Shown: piece after piece, positions 31,165 to 39,804 of the stretch
How the letters are laid out: every line of letters begins with the position of its first letter
Position numbering within the stretch: position 1 is the first letter of the stretch
From: GCA-2683825 sp965662355
GTDB taxonomy: Bacteria; Planctomycetota; UBA1135; GCA-002686595
NCBI GenBank assembly: GCA_965662355.1
Contig: CBFIHP010000007.1
Span: forward strand, 1-64,000
Direction of reading: 5' to 3'
Length of the DNA: 64,000 nucleotides
Translations under genes and position numbers: made by a program
Notes under the pieces: model-generated
The model's input: only the letters and a program-made list of their open reading frames with translations
What the model was told of the DNA's origin: nothing
Database searches by the model: none

Positions 31165-34154
31165 CACAATGAAGGCTTCATGATCACAGCCTCGCTGGAG
31201 CGACCGCTCATCTTGATCAGGGTCGGCTGATCCGTACGCAGGTGCACGACGAACTCGGTGCGCTCGAGGGGCTTCTGTAGAGCGAGCCACTCCCAGTCCA
31301 GTTGCCCTTCGCCCTGATCGGGGTTGACCGTGAAATAGCCCACGCCGCTGGCGGTCAGGTTCTGGAAGAAGTGCGTGCCCTGGGAAGGAGCCACCTTGAG
31401 GTCATGGAAACCGCACTCGACGATGATACGGGCTCCGGATATCTGACTCCAGGTGACGGGAATCCCGAGCCGCGGGTCGGAGGAGCCCCAGCGGCCGACA
31501 CCCACCAGAACATAGGGACGGCCTTCCTTGCGCAGGAGCGCATCGAACTTCGCCACCTGCTGCGCGACCTCGGGCGTGCGCAGGCGGTCGAAAGCCTCGA
31601 TATCGACGGCAACGATGTCACACACGTCGCGCACGACTCCATTTCCGAGGATCTTGTTCGTACGGCAGAGTACCGAGCCGCCCGCGACCTCGCCGATGCT
31701 CACGACCTCGGTTTCGGCAGACATGGCCAGGGGCCGCAGCTGCAGGAAGGCGAACTGCGACTTGCGTGCTTTGCGCTTCGGAGCGGACACGCTCAGGTTG
31801 CCGGCGAATTCGATCTCCACCGGCCCGCCGGTCCCCTCCGAGCAACGCTTCAAGAGCATCTGAAGGATCCGCGCCAGGGGGAACAGCTCGTGCTTCAGGA
31901 CCTGGGCGAAGCTGACCAGACGCACGCCTTCGCGCGAGATGCCATCCACGATGCGGTGGTCCTGGGGAAGGTACGTCGAGCCCAGCCACGGAAGCGGCCC
32001 GTCTTCAGCAGCGTCTTCGAGCGGGTAGGAACGTGTGCCCGTTCCAAAACCATCGCGCGTGTCCCAGGCCAGATCCAGGGCGATGAACTCCCGTTGGGAA
32101 TTCTCGAGCGCATCCTCGACCGACGAGAAACGCACCAGCTGCTTGGGATAGCGCGGGCAAAAACGTAGCGCCGCTCCCCCACCGACGACGGTTCGCCCGA
32201 GCCCCAGGGCAACGGCAGCAACACCGTCCTCAGGAGAGTGCCCCGGTTCGGGGTAGAAATTGTACGAGCGCGCGACTCCGGCAAAATCGGGATAGAACGT
32301 GTCGCCATGCTGCTGGCCGACCAGTCGCTGGATCATCACCCCCATCTTCTCCTCCTCGAGACGGTAGGAGGTCATGGAGAGATAGTCCTTGGCCTGGCGC
32401 GTGAAGGCCGAGGCGTAGACGTGTTTGACCGCACTCTCCAGCTGGTGGACGCGGGTTTCGAGCTCGTAGGAGTTGTTCGGGAGCATCAGCGTGTCGTAGA
32501 CGCCGGCGAAGGGCTGCGAAACGGAGTCCTCGAGCAAGCTCGACGAACGCACGGCCAACGGGTATTGCACGTGCTGCAGGAAAGAGCGCAGGGCCAGGCT
32601 GGGGTCGTGAGGGAATGGCGCGCGCTGGAAATGCATCGCGATCGACTCGTCATCGGCCGAGGACAGGGCGAAGTCGTGGATGCTCTCGTACTGGAGGAAT
32701 TCGTCGAAAACCTGGGTTCCCACCACTCCCGAGGGCGGCACGAACAGATCGATTTCGGGGAAGAGCCGTTCCTTTTCCATACGGCGCAAGACCCGATTGG
32801 CGAAGGCGACACCCCGCGCCTTGCCCCCGATCGATCCTCCACCGATGCGAGTGATCGTGACGTCCGGCTCGAAGCGCTTGCGGTCGAAGTCGACGATGAT
32901 CGTACGGTGCCGTTCGAGTCGGTATTCCTCGATCTTCTGCACGAGCACCCGACGCAGCTCTTCGATGTCGCTGAAGCCCTCGACCTGATGCGGACTGAGG
33001 CGTTCGGCCAGTTCGAATTCGGTGCGCGCCCGCAGCCAGTTGGAAAAGTGATTCAGTTCGCCGTGATAGCCGACGCTTTCCGCCGGAACGCTACGTAGCT
33101 TCGCCGCCAGGCTCTTCAACCCGTCGGCGCGGGTCACTTCGACCCCACTAGGCAGCCGGAAGATGAAATCGCCGAACCCGAAGCGCTCGACCAGCACTTT
33201 TTGCAAATCGTGCAGCAACATGGGCGAGCCCTTCGTCAGAAAGGACGCACCTAGTTTGCGGGCGTGGGTTCCGTTCTTCTCGTCACTGGATTGCAGCACG
33301 ATCCGCAAATCGGGACGCAACTCGAGCGCGTCGCGACACAGCTTCAGCCCAGCCTTGGGGTCCGGTTTGCCCTCCCGCGGGAACTGGAAGTCGGAGATGA
33401 TTCCCAGTACGTGTTCGCGATAGCGATCGAAGTAAGCCCAGGCCTCCTCAAAGGTGTCGCACAAGATCACCTTGGTACGCGCCCGCATGCGCAACATCTT
33501 CTGCGAGCGGTTCAGGTCCTCCGAAAGAAGCTTGTGCGTGTGGCGGAACAGCTCGCCGTAGATGGTCGGCAAGAACGACGAGTAGAAGCGGATGCTGTCC
33601 TCGACCAGGATGATCAGCGGAACGCCCGCACTGAGGATGTCGTTCTCTGCATTACGGCGATCCTCGAGGTTGAGGATCATCGCCATCAACAAACGCACGT
33701 CGCCCTGGTACAGAAAGACGCGCTCGAAGCACGTGATGTCGTTCGCCTTGGTGAACTCGTGCAACTCGCGGCCGGTATAGGCGAGCCCCATGATCGGTGC
33801 CTCGCATCCGGCAGCGCGCAGCTCTTCGGCGTAGTTCTCTTCCACGTCGCCGCGCAGACTACAGATGATGAGGTCGTAGCTCCTGCCGCTCTTGATGCGC
33901 TCGACCGCCTCGGCACAGTTAGCAACCTGCACCAGACGCGGAAAGCTCGAGGCGTTCATCTCGAGGAACTGGCTCTGCAGCGTCTCCTGCAAGTGCCCTT
34001 CCTCGGACAGGATGAACGAGTCGTAGAGGCTCGAGATCAGCAGGATGCGCTGGACGCGCTCTCGCATGAGCTCGCTGAAGCTTTGGATGTTGTGGCGCCG
34101 CTCCGCCGGGATGGTCCCGTCGGCTTGCCTACCGGACTCGCTCGAGGATGTCAT
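31164..34154 (-). CDS. Two receiver-like domains fused to a PEP-synthase/PPDK N-terminal (ATP-binding) domain
   Basis: This is a 996-residue cytoplasmic protein. Residues about 34-165 form a receiver-like fold (RILLISSLYDS, YDLIICSL) whose phosphoacceptor position is Ser99. Residues about 178-330 form a second receiver with acidic IILVEDS, phosphoacceptor Asp255 in GIISDFQFP and Lys308 in FLTKG, so this one could be phosphorylated. From about 430 it matches the ATP-grasp-like PPDK/PpsA N-terminal domain: RIGGGSIGGKARGVAFANRV, VPPSGVVGTQVFDEFLQY, PLAVRSSSLLEDSVSQPFAG, GLGRTVVGGGAALRFCP. The phosphohistidine swivel and PEP/pyruvate barrel domains are absent, so it cannot be a complete PEP synthase. 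It is 16 bases downstream of gdhA and probably cotranscribed with it. Confidence 0.88.
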   Translation of the reverse strand: MTSSSESGRQADGTIPAERRHNIQSFSELMRERVQRILLISSLYDSFILSEEGHLQETLQSQFLEMNASSFPRLVQVANCAEAVERIKSGRSYDLIICSLRGDVEENYAEELRAAGCEAPIMGLAYTGRELHEFTKANDITCFERVFLYQGDVRLLMAMILNLEDRRNAENDILSAGVPLIILVEDSIRFYSSFLPTIYGELFRHTHKLLSEDLNRSQKMLRMRARTKVILCDTFEEAWAYFDRYREHVLGIISDFQFPREGKPDPKAGLKLCRDALELRPDLRIVLQSSDEKNGTHARKLGASFLTKGSPMLLHDLQKVLVERFGFGDFIFRLPSGVEVTRADGLKSLAAKLRSVPAESVGYHGELNHFSNWLRARTEFELAERLSPHQVEGFSDIEELRRVLVQKIEEYRLERHRTIIVDFDRKRFEPDVTITRIGGGSIGGKARGVAFANRVLRRMEKERLFPEIDLFVPPSGVVGTQVFDEFLQYESIHDFALSSADDESIAMHFQRAPFPHDPSLALRSFLQHVQYPLAVRSSSLLEDSVSQPFAGVYDTLMLPNNSYELETRVHQLESAVKHVYASAFTRQAKDYLSMTSYRLEEEKMGVMIQRLVGQQHGDTFYPDFAGVARSYNFYPEPGHSPEDGVAAVALGLGRTVVGGGAALRFCPRYPKQLVRFSSVEDALENSQREFIALDLAWDTRDGFGTGTRSYPLEDAAEDGPLPWLGSTYLPQDHRIVDGISREGVRLVSFAQVLKHELFPLARILQMLLKRCSEGTGGPVEIEFAGNLSVSAPKRKARKSQFAFLQLRPLAMSAETEVVSIGEVAGGSVLCRTNKILGNGVVRDVCDIVAVDIEAFDRLRTPEVAQQVAKFDALLRKEGRPYVLVGVGRWGSSDPRLGIPVTWSQISGARIIVECGFHDLKVAPSQGTHFFQNLTASGVGYFTVNPDQGEGQLDWEWLALQKPLERTEFVVHLRTDQPTLIKMSGRSSEAVIMKPSL

Positions 34155-34170
34155 GAGCGAGACACGCCGT

Positions 34171-35532
34171 TCAGACCACGCCTTGATCCAGCATGGAATC
34201 CGCGACCTTGAGGAAGCCTGCTATGTTGGCGCCGTTCACGTAGTTGCCCGGCGTACCGAAGCGCTCGGCAAACTCGACACACGAGGTGTGAATGTCCGCC
34301 ATGATGCGCTGTAGGCGCTCGTCCACTTCTTCGCGGGTCCAGTTGAAGCGCATGCTGTTCTGCGCCATTTCGAGCCCCGAAACGGCCACACCGCCGGCGT
34401 TGGCAGCCTTGCCGGGTGCGTAGAGGATTCCGGCCTCCAGGAACATCTCGACGCCCCCGGACACGGTCGGCATGTTCGCCCCCTCGCTGACGACGTTGAC
34501 CTTGTTCTCCAGCAAATGGCGCGCGTCCCTCTTGTTGATCTCGTTCTGCGTGGCGCACGGAAAGGCGCAATCCGCGTCGTGGGCCCACAGCGGCTGGTGA
34601 TCCAGAGAGGCGTCCAATGCGGTGTAGACGGCTCCCTTGTACTTGTCCGCGTACTCGCTGATGCGACCGCGTCGCAGGTTCTTCAGTTCCATGACGAACT
34701 GCAGCTTGTCGCGGTCGATGCCCTCTTTGTCGTAGATGTACCCCGAGGAATCGGACAGGGTCACCGGACGTGCTCCATAGTCGAGAAGCTTCTCGATCGC
34801 GTACTGAGCAACATTGCCGCTGCCGGAAACGAGACAGACCTTGCCTTCGAGAGTCTCGCTCTTGCTCGCGAGCATTTCCTTGGCGAAGTAGACTGCACCG
34901 TAGCCCGTGGCTTCGGGGCGAATCAGGGAGCCTCCCCAGTTGATGCCCTTGCCGGTCAAGACGCCGGCGAACTGGTTGGCAAGTCGCTTGTACTGTCCGA
35001 AGAGGAAGCCGATCTCGCGGCCGCCCACGCCGATGTCTCCGGCAGGAACGTCGGTGTTCGGTCCGATGTGACGATGGAGCTCCGTCATGAAGCTCTGGCA
35101 GAAGCGCATGACCTCGCTGTCGCTCTTGCCCTTCGGGTCGAAGTCGGATCCGCCCTTTCCGCCCCCCATGGGCAGGGTCGTCAGCGAGTTCTTGAACACC
35201 TGCTCGAAGGCGAGGAACTTGAGGATGCCCTGGTTCACGGACGGGTGAAAACGCAAGCCACCCTTGTACGGACCGATGGCGCTGTTCATCTCGATGCGAA
35301 AGCCGCGATTGACCTGCACTTCGCCATGATCGTCCGTCCAGGAAACCCGGAACTGGATCACACGTTCCGGTTCGATCATGCGCTCCAGAACACGTGCGCT
35401 GCGGTACTCGGGGTGACGCTCGAAGACCAGAACGAGGGACTCGGCGACTTCCTGAACGGCTTGATGGAACTCGGGTTCGGCCGGGTTCTTGGCCTTCACG
35501 TTCTTCATCAGCTGCGCGACGTATTCGTTCAT
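34171..35532 (-). CDS. gdhA: NADP-type glutamate dehydrogenase
   Basis: This is a 453-residue enzyme, the usual length for hexameric NADP-dependent GdhA. It interconverts 2-oxoglutarate plus ammonia with glutamate in the cytoplasm. Substrate and catalytic motifs are GPYKGGLRFHPSVNQGILKF, TTLPMGGGKGGSDFDPKGKS (catalytic Lys block), DVPAGDIGVGGREIGFLFGQ and the Rossmann VSGSGNVAQYAIEKL with LSDSSGYIYD. NADP versus NAD preference is inferred from overall similarity to the E. coli-type enzyme. ATG 35532 is preceded by GGA about 9 bases away. The receiver/PPDK-N gene follows 16 bases downstream, which suggests a nitrogen- or carbon-linked function for that protein. Confidence 0.96.
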   Translation of the reverse strand: MNEYVAQLMKNVKAKNPAEPEFHQAVQEVAESLVLVFERHPEYRSARVLERMIEPERVIQFRVSWTDDHGEVQVNRGFRIEMNSAIGPYKGGLRFHPSVNQGILKFLAFEQVFKNSLTTLPMGGGKGGSDFDPKGKSDSEVMRFCQSFMTELHRHIGPNTDVPAGDIGVGGREIGFLFGQYKRLANQFAGVLTGKGINWGGSLIRPEATGYGAVYFAKEMLASKSETLEGKVCLVSGSGNVAQYAIEKLLDYGARPVTLSDSSGYIYDKEGIDRDKLQFVMELKNLRRGRISEYADKYKGAVYTALDASLDHQPLWAHDADCAFPCATQNEINKRDARHLLENKVNVVSEGANMPTVSGGVEMFLEAGILYAPGKAANAGGVAVSGLEMAQNSMRFNWTREEVDERLQRIMADIHTSCVEFAERFGTPGNYVNGANIAGFLKVADSMLDQGVV

Positions 35533-35627
35533 TGTTCCAGGGGCTTCTCGGTCGGGTACCGGGTGGTATGAAGAGTGGAGATTCTAGGCTGGCCAGGCGA
35601 GAACACGGTGGAAAAGGGGGTGCTTGC

Positions 35628-36098
35628 TCAGCGTCCCGCTTGCTGCACGGCGGTCCCGGTGATTTCGAATCGCGCTCCGCGCAGGAGCGGCGGCGTGCCG
35701 ATGAAGGCGCGTGCAGGCAAACGACCGCGCTGGAAATAGGAGCGGTAGATCGTGTTGAACGTACCGTATAGCGAGAGATCCGAGGCGAAGATCTGGACCA
35801 TCACCAGATCATCCATGCTCATGCCGGCCAGGGCGAGCCTGTCGCGAAAGCCGTCGAGCATCAGTCGCACCTCGGCCTCGGGGTCCTCGGGCGGCTCGCC
35901 GGTGCGCGGATCGATCCCCAGGGTGCCCGCGACGTACAGCGCATTTCCCACCAGAACGGCGTGGCTGAAGGGCAGCTCGTCCGAACGACCTGGCAAGTTC
36001 AGATGGCGAACCTTCGGATGACTCTGGAGCACGGAGGCGCAGGAGCCGGAAAGAAAGGCCGTGAGGGCCAGCAAGAGGGCTGTGACGTGGGCTTTCAT
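35628..36098 (-). CDS. RidA/YjgF family protein predicted to be an exported lipoprotein
   Basis: This is a 156-residue product from ATG 36098. Residues 1-20 form a lipoprotein signal (HVTALLLALTAFLSGSC, Cys20). The rest is a complete RidA domain: AVLVGNALYVAGTLGIDPRTG, VRLMLDGFRDRLALAG, MVQIFASDLSLYGTFN and LPARAFIGTPPLLRGARFEI, including the Arg that binds the imine substrate carboxylate in RidA. Cytosolic RidA deaminates 2-aminoacrylate. An envelope location is unusual and suggests another substrate. The frame is open 18 codons further upstream, but the signal sequence supports 36098. It is separated by 95 bases from gdhA and is divergent from the gene at 36295. Confidence 0.87.
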   Translation of the reverse strand: MKAHVTALLLALTAFLSGSCASVLQSHPKVRHLNLPGRSDELPFSHAVLVGNALYVAGTLGIDPRTGEPPEDPEAEVRLMLDGFRDRLALAGMSMDDLVMVQIFASDLSLYGTFNTIYRSYFQRGRLPARAFIGTPPLLRGARFEITGTAVQQAGR

Positions 36099-36294
36099 GC
36101 GGTGTTCTTGGGGACCAAACCACCCGGCCTGAGCGTCCGAGCAGGGCGACATGGTACCGAGAGAACACGCGCCTACCTATGATCCAGCTTCCGGGGCCGA
36201 CTCCCGGCCCAAGGCCGGCCAGCGGGGTACCTTTCCACGGGAAACCCAAAGTGGAAACCCAAGGCCCTTCGGCTCCGTTCGCACGCCTCTACGA

Positions 36295-37401
36295 ATGACT
36301 TTCCATATCGACACCACGGGGATCGACTCTGCAGGAATCGACCCCGCGGAAGCCCGGCTCGACATCGCCTCGATCCCCCAGGTACGCCGGCGCATGTCCC
36401 AGAGTTTTCTGTCCGCCTCGGCCGAGGGTCGACACGTGAGCATCTTGGTGCTCGGCGTCGACAATCTCGAGCTGGTCAGCGATGGCGAAGGCCTGTCGGA
36501 GGACGTCGTGATGAAGGCCTGTGGAGCTCTCCTGGGCGACACGTTCTCGAAAGCGGAAAGGCAGCTCATGTCCTATCGGGACGGAGCCCGCCTCATCGCC
36601 TTGGTCGAGCTCCCCCTGGACCAGAGCGAGCTGATCGCTCGCCGCTCGATCCTCACAGCCCGCCAGCTGGTCGTCGGAGAGCGGACAGTCGACCTCAGCC
36701 TCAGTATCGGTATCGCGGAGAACCGCACCGACGTGGAGCTCTACTTCGAGACCCTGGTGCTCGTCGCGGAGGAAGGCCTCGCAGTGGCCCGCGCCCGCGG
36801 GGGCGAATGCTGCGTCCACACCATGCTCTACCGTTCGCTCCAGGAGATGAAGGAGCGCGACGAAGCGGCCCTTTCCGGTCGCAAGAAGATCGCCCGTACA
36901 ACCAATTCGACCTCGTATACTCCGACTCCCTCCTCCGCTCCGGAACGCTCTGTTCCGGAGCCGGAGTCCCCGCCCGGTAGCTTGCCCCTCGTCCCGGCCT
37001 TCGTTCCCTCAAACGAAACCGACTCGGAAGCCCTTGTCCGTACGCGGGCGGAGGCCCTGGCCCAACGGCTCTCTTCCTCAGCCATCAGGGACCTGCGGCT
37101 CGACTACGAACGCCGCCTCGACGAGGAACGCGCGCTCCGCAGGGAACTGGAGATCTCCGAGAACTCGGCCAACAGCGTCGAACTGCTGCAGCTGCGGATC
37201 CAGAAGCTCTCCTCCTCGCTCGAGATGACCGAGAAGCGCCTGATCGAAGTCTGCACTATGAAGAACGTCGACGCCGGCGTCTCTTCCATCTATCGCCAAG
37301 TTCAGGGACTCGCAAACGTTGACGAGGACTATGCTGTGAAGAAGGAGATGATGAAGAACATCTTCGAGGCCAACATGCACTTCCAGAAAAAGGCCGGCTG
37401 A
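36295..37401 (+). CDS. Degenerate GGDEF-fold protein with C-terminal coiled coil
   Basis: This is a 368-residue cytoplasmic protein. Residues about 40-190 have the nucleotidyl-cyclase fold pattern of GGDEF domains: an N-terminal helix, HVSILVLGVDNLELVSDGEG, a helix VVMKACGALLGDTFS, then the strand pair around SYRDGARLIALVEL, and SIGIAEN near the end. The catalytic GG[DE]EF loop is replaced by YRDGARLI, so it should not make c-di-GMP. A Pro/Ser-rich linker (about 230-290) leads to a heptad-rich coiled coil (LRLDYERRLDEERALRRELE, LLQLRIQKLSSSLEMTEKRL). It may be a c-di-GMP/GTP sensor or scaffold. The sigma-like gene at 37435 follows after 33 bases. Confidence 0.75.
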   Translation: MTFHIDTTGIDSAGIDPAEARLDIASIPQVRRRMSQSFLSASAEGRHVSILVLGVDNLELVSDGEGLSEDVVMKACGALLGDTFSKAERQLMSYRDGARLIALVELPLDQSELIARRSILTARQLVVGERTVDLSLSIGIAENRTDVELYFETLVLVAEEGLAVARARGGECCVHTMLYRSLQEMKERDEAALSGRKKIARTTNSTSYTPTPSSAPERSVPEPESPPGSLPLVPAFVPSNETDSEALVRTRAEALAQRLSSSAIRDLRLDYERRLDEERALRRELEISENSANSVELLQLRIQKLSSSLEMTEKRLIEVCTMKNVDAGVSSIYRQVQGLANVDEDYAVKKEMMKNIFEANMHFQKKAG

Positions 37402-37434
37402 GGCCCTTCCAAAAGCTCGCTCGAATACAGCTCG

Positions 37435-37986
37435 ATGGAATCCAGTCGAGAGCTCCTCACGACCCTATCCAAAACGCCTCGGGGCGAAGCCGCACAACCA
37501 AAGGCAGAGCTCGCGGGTCGCTATCGGCCCGTATTGCAGGCTTTCGCACGCCGGATCGGGGTCGAGGCCTCGAAGATCGAAGCCGCTGTCGAAGCCGCAA
37601 TGGAGGGGCTCTACGAGAACGCCTGGGCCGAGGACTTCGATCCCGAGCTCGAGACGCGCGAGCGACTCTTCGGACTGATGAAAATCCATATTGCCGAGGT
37701 CAGTCTCAGTGCTTCGAATCCGTTGCAAACCGACGAAGCCCTCCACACGGCCTGGGAGGCGGAATGGCGACGCGGCCTCGTGCGCTTTTCCATCACGGTC
37801 CTCTCCAAGTCCACGGACACCGATGCGCGGGCCCTGCAGGCTTTCGAGCTCCACGTCATCGAGAAACACACGGCCGGGGACGTCGCCAAGGAGCTCGGCA
37901 TGAGCCACACGGCCGTTTTTGGCGCAAAAAACCTGCTCCTCGGCAAGCTCCAGCGGCTCATGGGCGAGCTGGAAGGGCGTTTTTAG
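37435..37986 (+). CDS. Divergent sigma-70/ECF-like regulatory protein
   Basis: This is a 183-residue protein. The C-terminal ~55 residues look like sigma region 4: ALQAFELHVIEKHTAGDVAK, ELGMSHTAVFGAKNLLLGKL, a helix-turn-helix with the 'G.s...V....' recognition turn. The N-terminal ~100 residues are helical (YRPVLQAFARRIGVEASKIE, RERLFGLMKIHIAEVSLS) with spacing compatible with region 2 of an ECF factor, but no clear -10-binding motif is seen. It is 33 bases after the degenerate GGDEF gene and probably in the same transcript, so one may control the other. It could alternatively be a non-sigma DNA-binding protein. Confidence 0.7.
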   Translation: MESSRELLTTLSKTPRGEAAQPKAELAGRYRPVLQAFARRIGVEASKIEAAVEAAMEGLYENAWAEDFDPELETRERLFGLMKIHIAEVSLSASNPLQTDEALHTAWEAEWRRGLVRFSITVLSKSTDTDARALQAFELHVIEKHTAGDVAKELGMSHTAVFGAKNLLLGKLQRLMGELEGRF

Positions 37987-38030
37987 TCGAGGCTCGCCTG
38001 TAGCAGACGGGCTGGGTACCGTGGAAGGTG

Positions 38031-39776
38031 ATGCTGAGCGCAATCCTTCCTATCGTTCTTTCGGGTCTCGCGACTCCCTCCCCAGGCCACGCACAGGGGC
38101 GCCCCAAACTGGTCGTGCAGATCACGATCGACCAGCTGCGCGGTGATTTTCTGCCACGCTTCAGGGACCGTTTCGGGACCCATGGCTTCCGCTACCTGAT
38201 GGAGCACGGTGTCGACTACCGCGACGCACGCTACCAACACGCGACGACGTACACGGCGGTCGGACATGCGACGCTCTTCACCGGCGCGCACCCCGAAGGC
38301 CACGGTATCGTCGGGAACTACTGGCTGGATCGGCGGAGCCAGAAGGAGATCTACTGCGTCGAGGATCCGCTGTACGAGAAGAGCGCGCGCAATCTGTTTT
38401 GCACGACAATCGGCGACGAGCTGATCCAGGCCTCTCCGGGCTCGAAGGTCTTCTCGGCTTCCTTCAAGGATCGCGGAGCCATCTTGCCGGCCGGTAAACG
38501 AGGCAAGGCCTTCTGGTACGACAAGGCGACAGGCTCGTTCGCCACGAGCGCTGCGTACTATCCCAAGACCCCGCCCTCGTGGGCGGTGGCGTGGAACGAA
38601 AAGGAAACAGCGAAGCGCTACTCGGGCAAGGAGTGGGGCTTGCTACGCAACCCCTTCTCGTACGCCATGCTCGAGCACGATGACCGCCCGGGCGAACGCC
38701 CCCCAAAGGGTTTCGAGCGCACGTTCCCCCACCGCCTTCCCGAGGATCCGAACGCCACGTTCAACCTGTTGCGCTTCACGCCCTTCGGCGATGCGCTCTT
38801 GCTCGACTTCGTACGCGCGATGATCGAGGCGGAGGAGCTAGGACAACGCAACGTGATCGATCTGCTGGCGATCAGCTTCTCGTGCAGCGATTCGATCGGA
38901 CACGCCTTCGGCCCGGGAAGCCTCGAGGCCGAAGACAACCTGCTGCGCCTCGACGAGACCCTCTCGCAGCTGTTTCTCACATTGCAGGAAGAGGTCGGGC
39001 TGGACAACTGCCTGATCGTGCTCTCCTCGGATCACGGGATCGATTCGATTCCCGAAGAACGCCATCTCGAACACTGCGCGGGCAAACACGCCGACGAAAC
39101 CTGGGTCGAGCGCACCCCGAACGAAGGCGAGGCCTTCCTGAAACATGTAGATTCGGGCCTCGAGTGCTGTGAGGCCGGACGGCACTTCCCGGCGCACTGG
39201 ATCGCAGCCGTCAATCGCAAGCTCGAACGACGCTGGAACCTCGCGGAGGGAACCCATCCCCTGCTGGGTTTCTGGAACCCCTCGGTCTATCTGAACGAAT
39301 CGTGGTTCGCCGAGCAGACCCTGGAGCGCAGTGTCGTCGAGCGCATCATCGCCCAGGAGCTACGTCAGATTCCGGGGATCGCCCAGGTCTACGAGAAGCA
39401 TCGACTGCAGAGTGGCTCGACACCGCGCTCGGAGACGGTGGCCATGGTCGAACGCAGCTTCCACGAGGAGCGCTCGGGGGACTGGATCCTGGTGCAAGAG
39501 CCGTTCTGGTTCTTGAACCCCGTCCCCGAAAAGTACGCGGCGATGCACGGTTCCCCGTATACCTATGACACCCATGTCCCGGTCTTGATTGCCGGAGCCG
39601 GAGTAGCACCGGCGGTGGTGTATCGCAGGATCTCTCCGGTGGACATTGCACCGACGATCGCACAAGTGCTGGGAATCGCGGCTCCCTCCGCGAGCGTGGG
39701 CGAGGTACTCGAGGAAGCCTTGGCCGCTACGGGTAGCGGCGGAACAAAGGCCCTGGAAGCGATCTGGCGTAGGTAG
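38031..39776 (+). CDS. Secreted alkaline phosphatase, PafA-like (type I phosphodiesterase superfamily)
   Basis: This is a 581-residue protein with a signal peptide (MLSAILPIVLSGLATPSPGHAQG). The bimetal phosphatase core is complete: VVQITIDQLRGDFL (first Asp), nucleophile Thr in HATTYTAVGHATLFTGAHPE, SFSCSDSIGHAFGP (Asp/His), LSSDHGIDSIPE (Asp/His) and a late His in YTYDTHVPVLIAGAG. The Thr nucleophile and the length match PafA, a periplasmic phosphate-irrepressible monoesterase, rather than PhoA. ATG 38031 is preferred; a GTG at 38028 is directly adjacent. It is followed by a convergent M61 peptidase gene. Confidence 0.93.
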   Translation: MLSAILPIVLSGLATPSPGHAQGRPKLVVQITIDQLRGDFLPRFRDRFGTHGFRYLMEHGVDYRDARYQHATTYTAVGHATLFTGAHPEGHGIVGNYWLDRRSQKEIYCVEDPLYEKSARNLFCTTIGDELIQASPGSKVFSASFKDRGAILPAGKRGKAFWYDKATGSFATSAAYYPKTPPSWAVAWNEKETAKRYSGKEWGLLRNPFSYAMLEHDDRPGERPPKGFERTFPHRLPEDPNATFNLLRFTPFGDALLLDFVRAMIEAEELGQRNVIDLLAISFSCSDSIGHAFGPGSLEAEDNLLRLDETLSQLFLTLQEEVGLDNCLIVLSSDHGIDSIPEERHLEHCAGKHADETWVERTPNEGEAFLKHVDSGLECCEAGRHFPAHWIAAVNRKLERRWNLAEGTHPLLGFWNPSVYLNESWFAEQTLERSVVERIIAQELRQIPGIAQVYEKHRLQSGSTPRSETVAMVERSFHEERSGDWILVQEPFWFLNPVPEKYAAMHGSPYTYDTHVPVLIAGAGVAPAVVYRRISPVDIAPTIAQVLGIAAPSASVGEVLEEALAATGSGGTKALEAIWRR

Positions 39777-39804
39777 AGAGCCGGAGAGAAGCGCGGTGTT
39801 GCCT

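Noticed and set aside
31164..34154. Annotation as phosphoenolpyruvate synthase
   Set aside because: Only the ATP-binding domain is present; the phosphohistidine and PEP/pyruvate domains are absent.
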